The notes under the pieces were generated by a model. It did not search any database. It saw only the letters and a list, made by a program, of their open reading frames with translations, and was not told the origin of the DNA. A DNA stretch of 64,000 nt from Mycobacterium ahvazicum. Lineage in GTDB: Bacteria; Actinomycetota; Actinomycetes; Mycobacteriales; Mycobacteriaceae. The position numbers were made by a program, and so were the translations under genes. Location: positions 124,001 to 188,000 of the forward strand of contig NZ_FXEG02000005.1 in NCBI RefSeq assembly GCF_900176255.2. Reading direction: 5' to 3'. Shown piece after piece: positions 59,346 to 64,000 of this stretch (position 1 is its first letter; each line of letters begins with the position of its first letter).

Positions 59346-59941
59346 TGCGTCCCCTCCGGTTGGTCGGTCAGTTCGGTGCGCTGGCGGCGCAACCTGCTGT
59401 TCTTGGTGACCTCGTAGTACGACATCGCGCTCAGCGGCGGCGAGTACGCGTGCACGCTCAGCGTCGGTGCCACCGGGCGCTGGATTCCGGTGCCGGCCGC
59501 CGACAGCGGGCGCGCGACCGGCCTGGGCGCCCACACCACGTCGTGCACCCAGCCCAGTGGAAAGCCGGCCTGATCACCGGCATCGAGCCGGCGTCGCCGT
59601 AAATTCGTTCCATCCCAACGGAATTCGTTGAGCGATCCGGACACCACGGTAAGCGCCCCCAATGACCCGCCGTGGTCGTGCAGTTCGGTGGGGTGACCGG
59701 GAACCCAGCTGATCAGCCAGACGTCCAGTTCGTCGTCGCCGTGGATGCGGGTGAACCAGCGCCGCGAGTCCGGTACGCCGCCGTCGGGCAGCAGGTGGTC
59801 GCAACGGCCGCTGAGCACATCGTCGGCGGCTCGATCGGTGGCATGCAGCAGGTCGGGAACCCGCAGCCGCGTCGGCCCGGCGGAGGGCGACGCGACGGCC
59901 GGCGGACGCAACGCAACAGAACTGGCGACAGACACAGACAT
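59342..59941 (-). CDS. Cysteine dioxygenase type I (Rv1065-like)
   Basis: Predicted 199-residue cupin that oxidises cysteine to cysteine sulfinate with O2. The iron site is HPTELHDHGGSLGALTVVSGSLNE, giving two His and the conserved downstream Glu, and the third His is in GWVHDVVW. It is close in length to Rv1065 (188). GGAG precedes ATG 59941. Its stop overlaps the rhodanese start. It is divergent from lpqV, with 112 bases between. Confidence 0.85.
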   Translation of the reverse strand: MSVSVASSVALRPPAVASPSAGPTRLRVPDLLHATDRAADDVLSGRCDHLLPDGGVPDSRRWFTRIHGDDELDVWLISWVPGHPTELHDHGGSLGALTVVSGSLNEFRWDGTNLRRRRLDAGDQAGFPLGWVHDVVWAPRPVARPLSAAGTGIQRPVAPTLSVHAYSPPLSAMSYYEVTKNSRLRRQRTELTDQPEGTQ

Positions 59942-60053
59942 TGGAGCACTCCACAAGGGATCGGATTGGGCAAGGGCGGCGCGTTAAGGCCGACAACACT
60001 CGCAAAATCCGAAGCGCTCCATCACGGCCGCCAGTGTTGCATAGATTGGGGCG

Positions 60054-60509
60054 GTGTGGTCGTGCAGTCACCGCCCCCGGCGCTGGGGAACTCTCGTCGT
60101 GGCGACCGGTTTGATCGCCGCGCTTTCGGTCACCGGGTGCTCATCGGGCGGTACCCCCGCCGGCAGGGTCACGTCGTCGGCTCCGCCGTCGTCGGCCGGC
60201 CCACCGGGCAGGGCCTCAGCGCCACCGGGGGTAGTCGGCCTGTCCCCCGCCGGGGTGACAACCAAGGTCGATGTCCCCGCGGAGTCGACCGAAGAGGAGT
60301 ACTACCAGGCCTGTCATGCCGCAAAAGTGTGGATGGACACGCGGCCCAAGACCGGGGAATCCCAGTTCGAGCCCTATTTGGCGATGCTGCAGACCGCCCC
60401 GGCAGCCACCGCGGGCAGCTGGAACACCAGGTGGGTGGACTTGACGCCGGCCCGGCAGGCCGCGGTGATCACCGCCGCGCGGGCGGCTGCCGACGACGAA
60501 TGCGGCTAG
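60054..60509 (+). CDS. lpqV: Lipoprotein LpqV
   Basis: Predicted 151-residue lipoprotein. The signal peptide ends in a lipobox LSVTGC (Cys near residue 29) followed by a Ser/Pro/Gly linker. The mature domain has EEYYQACHAAKVWMD and a final DDECG, giving two Cys for a disulfide. GTG start at 60054; a later start at residue 10-12 would also keep the signal. Matches Rv1064c (139). Location: outer face of the membrane. Role unknown. Confidence 0.85.
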   Translation: MWSCSHRPRRWGTLVVATGLIAALSVTGCSSGGTPAGRVTSSAPPSSAGPPGRASAPPGVVGLSPAGVTTKVDVPAESTEEEYYQACHAAKVWMDTRPKTGESQFEPYLAMLQTAPAATAGSWNTRWVDLTPARQAAVITAARAAADDECG

Positions 60510-60531
60510 CGGCCACCGACGGGGGCTCGAA

Positions 60532-60567
60532 CTCCTGCGCAATTGCGATCTCCTGCGCAATTGCGAT
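60532..60567. repeat. Two tandem 18-bp units, each with a CGCAATTGCG palindrome
   Basis: The 18-mer CTCCTGCGCAATTGCGAT occurs twice without a gap (60532-60549, 60550-60567). Each holds the 10-bp perfect palindrome CGCAATTGCG (60538-60547 and 60556-60565), spaced 18 bases apart. They lie 64-99 bases before the patatin gene start and just after lpqV. The form suggests paired operator sites. Confidence 0.6.
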
Positions 60568-60630
60568 CACGGATGAAAAAAGTGCCGCCCCGACCCGGCG
60601 AGGGCCGGTTCCGGCACGCAAAATGTAGGG

Positions 60631-61656
60631 GTGTCTGGCGAAGCCGTTGCGCGTCGATCCTCACCTACCCGGGTCGCCGTGGCACTCGGCAGCGGTGGTG
60701 CCCGGGGGTATGCCCACATCGGGGTCATCGAGGCGCTGCAGGACCGCGGCTTCGAGATCGTGGGGATCACCGGCTCGTCGATGGGTGCGATGATCGGCGG
60801 TCTGCAGGCCGCCGGGCGGCTCGACGATTTCGCCGACTGGGCGAAGTCGCTGACGCAACGCACCATCTTGCGACTGCTCGACCCGTCGATCAGCGCGGCG
60901 GGAGTGATGCGGGCGGAGAAGATTTTGGAGGCGGTGCGCGACATCCTGGGCCCCGTCCGGATCGAGGAACTGCCGATCCCCTACACGGCGGTGGCGACCG
61001 ACCTGCTGGCCGGCAAGTCGGTGTGGTTTCAGCGCGGTCCGCTCGACGAGGCGATCCGGGCATCCATCGCGATTCCGGGGGTGATCCCTCCGCACGAAGT
61101 CGGCGGCCGCCTGCTCGCCGACGGCGGCATCCTGGATCCGCTGCCGATGGCCCCGCTCGCGGTGGTCAATGCCGACCTGACGATCGCCGTGAGTGTCAGC
61201 GGCAGCGAGGCGATCGCGAAACGAGAACCCGAGCCCGGCGCCACCGTCGAGTTACTGAATCGCATGGTGCGCAGCACAACTGCGCTGCTGGACACCTCGG
61301 CGGTGCGCTCGCTGCTCGACCGGCCCACCGCGCGAGCGGTGCTGAGCCGGTTCGGTGCGGACACCTGGACGGAGGACTCGGGCGAGGACGACGCCGCCGA
61401 AATCGTGGGAGCGCCCGGCGTTCCGAAGCTGGGCAGCTTCGAGGTGATGTACCGGGCCTTCGACATCGCCCAGTCCGCGCTCACCCGGCACATGCTGTCG
61501 GCCTACCCGCCCGATCTGTTGATCGAGGTGCCGCGTTCGACGTGCCGCAGCCTGGATTTCCACCGGGCCGACGAAGTGATCGACGTCGGGCGGCTACTGG
61601 CTGACCAGGCGCTGGATTCACTCGAACGCGCTTCCGAGGATCCCGTCGAGGACTGA
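60631..61656 (+). CDS. Patatin-like phospholipase (Rv1063c-like)
   Basis: Predicted 341-residue lipase with the patatin Ser-Asp dyad. The oxyanion motif is VALGSGGARGYAHIGVIEAL (about 18-37), the nucleophile is in ITGSSMGAMIGG (Ser near 50), and the Asp in LLADGGILDPLP (about 168). A helical C-terminal region follows. GTG start 60631. Similar to Rv1063c (360). Upstream are two palindromic repeats that could control it. A second patatin gene lies at the right edge of the window. Confidence 0.85.
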   Translation: MSGEAVARRSSPTRVAVALGSGGARGYAHIGVIEALQDRGFEIVGITGSSMGAMIGGLQAAGRLDDFADWAKSLTQRTILRLLDPSISAAGVMRAEKILEAVRDILGPVRIEELPIPYTAVATDLLAGKSVWFQRGPLDEAIRASIAIPGVIPPHEVGGRLLADGGILDPLPMAPLAVVNADLTIAVSVSGSEAIAKREPEPGATVELLNRMVRSTTALLDTSAVRSLLDRPTARAVLSRFGADTWTEDSGEDDAAEIVGAPGVPKLGSFEVMYRAFDIAQSALTRHMLSAYPPDLLIEVPRSTCRSLDFHRADEVIDVGRLLADQALDSLERASEDPVED

Positions 61657-61894
61657 TCATCCCGAGAGCCGTTGGGGCGGTTGGGATCTCCCCTACCCCG
61701 GCGCGGGCCCGTAGCATCCTAGCGTCCCGCCGCCGCGACGCCGGGCTTTTGAACGACTCCTAGAGCTTTCAGGTCTGCGACCGGCACTGTTAAAAGTCAA
61801 TTACAACGCGATTCACAGGTTATTCAACACGAGACCAGTAACCTGAGCGCGCGGGCAACCTGACCTATGTCAAGATCAAATCCCAAGGAGCACA

Positions 61895-63253
61895 GTGACT
61901 CTCACAGCCGGCTTGCCCGAGGCCGCAACGGTCGCCGAGGCAACAGACCCCGCGACGCTGGACGGCAGCATGCAGGACTTCCGTGAACCGCGCGGCGACG
62001 ATCTCGTCGCACGCGTCGACGGCTTCTATCAATGGCAGAACTGCCGGCGCGAACACGGCCTCTGGCCGTTCGGCCGGGCCACCGAAGCCGGTCCCCGGCG
62101 CCACGCCACCGTGCACGACGACGGCGGCAGAACCATGTCGGGCGTGAACTTCGCTTCGCAGGACTACCTTTCGCTCTCCGGTCACCCCGAGATCAAGGCC
62201 GCGGCGTGGGCCGCGATCGACGACTACGGCGTTCACAGCGCCGGCTCCCCCGCCCTGGTAGGCAACACGTCGGCGTCGCTCGCCCTGGAGCGCAGGATCG
62301 CGGATTTCGTCGACGCCGAATACGTCAGCCTGTTCTCCACCGGCTGGGCCGCCGGTTACGGCGTGGTCAAGGGACTGGTGCGGTCCGACGATCACATCGT
62401 CATGGACCGGCTCGCCCACGCCTGCCTGCAGGAGGGTGCGGCCGCCGCGACGCGCAATGTGCATCTGTTCAAGCACAACGACACCGCCGACGCCCGCGCG
62501 AAGCTGGAAGCGATCCGGGCGCACGACCGAGACCACGGCATCATGATCGTCACCGAGGCACTCTTCTCGATGAACTCGGACACGCCTGACATCGCCGAAT
62601 TGCAAGATCTGGCACGCCAATTCGGTGCGACGCTGATGGTCGATGTCGCACATGATCTGGGCTCCGTCGGCCCCGACGGCCGCGGCCACATCGGCTTGCA
62701 AGGTATGATGGGCAAGGTCGACCTCGTGATGGGATCGTTCTCCAAAACCTTCGCCTCCAACGGTGGGTTCGTCGCGACCAAGCATCGCCGGGTGACCGAG
62801 TACCTGCGCTTCTATGCCTCACCGAATACCTTCTCCAACGCCCTGTCGCCGATCCAGGCGGCCATCGTGCTCAAGGCGTTCGACATCGTCGACAGCCCGG
62901 AAGGCGCGCAGCTGCGGCGCCAGTGCATGACCAATGTCCTGCAATTGCGGACGCGGCTGGCCGACGTGGGCTTCGAGGTCTACGGTGAGCCGTCGCCGAT
63001 CGTCTGCGTCAAAATGGGAAGCGAGCGGATAGCCCGACTGGTCAGTCGGCAGTTGCACCGAAACGGGTTGGTAGCCAACCTCGTTGAATTCCCAGCGGTG
63101 GCCAAAGGCCAGGCGCGTTTCCGGATGCAGGTGATGGCCAACCACAGCGAAAGCGATATCGCCGGCGCGGTCGACAAGATCGCCGACGGTTACCGGATCG
63201 CCTGCCGCGAGCTGGAGGAACTCGACGCCGTCTCGATGCTCGAGGGCTTCTAG
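61895..63253 (+). CDS. PLP-dependent alpha-oxoamine synthase (AONS/KBL/SPT-like)
   Basis: Predicted 452-residue fold-type I PLP enzyme that would condense an amino acid with an acyl-CoA (or acyl-ACP) with loss of CO2. The PLP Lys is in MGSFSKTFASNGGF (about 290), with Asp-His in DVAHDLGSVGPDGRGH (about 250) and stacking His in RLAHACLQEGAAAATRN. It has an extra N-terminal segment of about 60 residues compared with BioF, as in serine palmitoyltransferases. The GTG at 61895 has AAGGAG at 4 bases. It has no counterpart at this spot in H37Rv. Product unknown. Confidence 0.8.
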   Translation: MTLTAGLPEAATVAEATDPATLDGSMQDFREPRGDDLVARVDGFYQWQNCRREHGLWPFGRATEAGPRRHATVHDDGGRTMSGVNFASQDYLSLSGHPEIKAAAWAAIDDYGVHSAGSPALVGNTSASLALERRIADFVDAEYVSLFSTGWAAGYGVVKGLVRSDDHIVMDRLAHACLQEGAAAATRNVHLFKHNDTADARAKLEAIRAHDRDHGIMIVTEALFSMNSDTPDIAELQDLARQFGATLMVDVAHDLGSVGPDGRGHIGLQGMMGKVDLVMGSFSKTFASNGGFVATKHRRVTEYLRFYASPNTFSNALSPIQAAIVLKAFDIVDSPEGAQLRRQCMTNVLQLRTRLADVGFEVYGEPSPIVCVKMGSERIARLVSRQLHRNGLVANLVEFPAVAKGQARFRMQVMANHSESDIAGAVDKIADGYRIACRELEELDAVSMLEGF

Positions 63254-63254
63254 A

Positions 63255-64000
63255 TCACACGCCCAAGAACCGGGCGACGGCTTGGGCTTCGCGGCGGCCC
63301 TGTTCCCGTCCGGCCACCGCTGAGCTGACGCGGCAGCGCGGGTCTAACACGTTGGGGCCGAACGCTTTCAGCGATGCGGCATCGGCGAATACTCCGAACG
63401 CGTTGCCGCCGAACGCCGCGATCTCGGCGGCCGGCCCGCCGCCGAAGGGCGATGGCGCATCGGCCGCGGCGGGCACCAGCACCACGGCCGTGTCGCAGTC
63501 GTGGGCTACGTCGAGGTTCACCGAGCGGGCCACCCCGCCGTCCATGTATCGCCGGCCGTCGACCGTCACCGGCGGCCACGCCCCCGGTACGGCGCAACTG
63601 GCCGCGACCGCATCGACGAGCTCCACCTGCGATTCGGCGTCGAAGACCGCCAATTCGCCGGTGGCGGTGTCGATCGCGGTGATGCGCAGCGCGCGGTTCG
63701 GCCAGTCGTGCGACGGCAGCCGGTGCGCAATCACCTGGCGGCGCACCGGCTCCGGGACGGTCTTGGTGCGCAAGGCCACGGCCCCGATCCGCTGCATCTG
63801 CTGACGCGTCCTGCCCAGCGAGTCGTCATACGGCTCACCCAGGGCGGCCAGGAAAAGCTCGGTGATGGTCTCGACGTCGACGCCGGAATCGATTTCGCTT
63901 GACGTCTCGGCGACTTGCCGTTCGTACAGTGTCTCCAGCGGGTCGCCGCTGCCGATCTGGGCGGCGACCGTCGAGCCCGCCGACGTTCCTACCAGCACAT
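63255..64000 (-). CDS. Patatin-like phospholipase, N-terminus outside window (Rv1062-like)
   Basis: At least 248 residues of a patatin-like hydrolase; the frame is open at the right edge, so the first part with the oxyanion glycines is missing. The nucleophile motif GTSAGS lies at the edge and the dyad Asp in YMDGGVARSVN. The C-terminus holds AEIAAFGGNAFGVFADAASLKAFGPN. It ends 2 bases from the convergent PLP enzyme gene. Position and features match Rv1062 (285). Confidence 0.82.
   Translation of the reverse strand, partial: VLVGTSAGSTVAAQIGSGDPLETLYERQVAETSSEIDSGVDVETITELFLAALGEPYDDSLGRTRQQMQRIGAVALRTKTVPEPVRRQVIAHRLPSHDWPNRALRITAIDTATGELAVFDAESQVELVDAVAASCAVPGAWPPVTVDGRRYMDGGVARSVNLDVAHDCDTAVVLVPAAADAPSPFGGGPAAEIAAFGGNAFGVFADAASLKAFGPNVLDPRCRVSSAVAGREQGRREAQAVARFLGV

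Overview
The window is a high-GC chromosomal segment of a Mycobacterium, most likely a non-tuberculous species. The evidence is the long block of genes in the same order as M. tuberculosis H37Rv Rv1126c to Rv1062, read here in reverse orientation, together with typical mycobacterial genes (mycothiol amidase mca, F420-type nitroreductase, Rv1109c-like lipid-droplet protein, lpqV, WS/DGAT-like acyltransferase, REP13E12/DUF222 remnant). No rRNA, tRNA or CRISPR array was seen. The PE/PE_PGRS genes and the mazEF3 pair that lie inside the matching H37Rv interval are absent. Correspondence to named H37Rv genes is from memory of those proteins, not from a database search.

Layout. 1-8.2 kb: end of an Rv1126c-like gene, WS/DGAT-like acyltransferase plus EphC epoxide hydrolase, an inserted dormancy-type module (HspX-like small heat-shock protein and an Rv0079-like hibernation factor behind a good DosR-box match), a VOC protein, an alpha/beta hydrolase (bpoB-like) and the zwf1-gnd2 oxidative pentose phosphate pair. 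8.3-16 kb: an accessory stretch holding a membrane nucleotide cyclase, a permuted papain-like protein, a large hairpin, an AT-richer NlpC/P60 gene with a proline-rich tail, gene remnants, a deazaflavin nitroreductase, two VOC proteins, a Trp/Pro-rich secreted protein, an Arg/Glu coiled-coil protein, a rifampin ADP-ribosyltransferase (arr), and a SnoaL-MerR pair with its own operator. The SnoaL-MerR segment is bracketed by two copies of the 3' end of ychF. 16-31 kb: conserved core with ychF, Rv1111c, ispH, Rv1109c, xseA-xseB, 3-beta-HSD, a REP13E12 gene broken by an IS256-type remnant, an AI-2E-type permease, a dienelactone hydrolase, Rv1100, glpX, fum, Rv1097c and an extra HAMP-type cyclase. 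31.6-48 kb: polysaccharide deacetylase, phoH2, desA2, an unusually long glyA, coaA, an O-methyltransferase and membrane proteins, short-chain Z-prenyl synthase, hemolysin III, a DUF255 thioredoxin-like protein, mca, greA, metB. 48-64 kb: pra (apparently frameshifted), cbs, lipU, SGNH hydrolase, fadA3, Bax-inhibitor-like protein, echA9-echA8, a membrane alpha/beta hydrolase, cysteine dioxygenase plus rhodanese, lpqV, two patatin-like lipases and a PLP alpha-oxoamine synthase.

Themes. Central carbon metabolism (zwf1, gnd2, glpX, fum), lipid and CoA chemistry (WS/DGAT, ephC, desA2, fadA3, echA8/9, lipU, patatins, coaA), and sulfur metabolism (metB, cbs, mca, cysteine dioxygenase, rhodanese) dominate. 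The most unusual structures are the ychF-end direct repeat around the MerR-SnoaL cassette, the pra frameshift, the dispersed GAGTGTG-ended palindromes, the 46-bp hairpin at about 10.28 kb and the tandem CGCAATTGCG palindromes ahead of a patatin gene.
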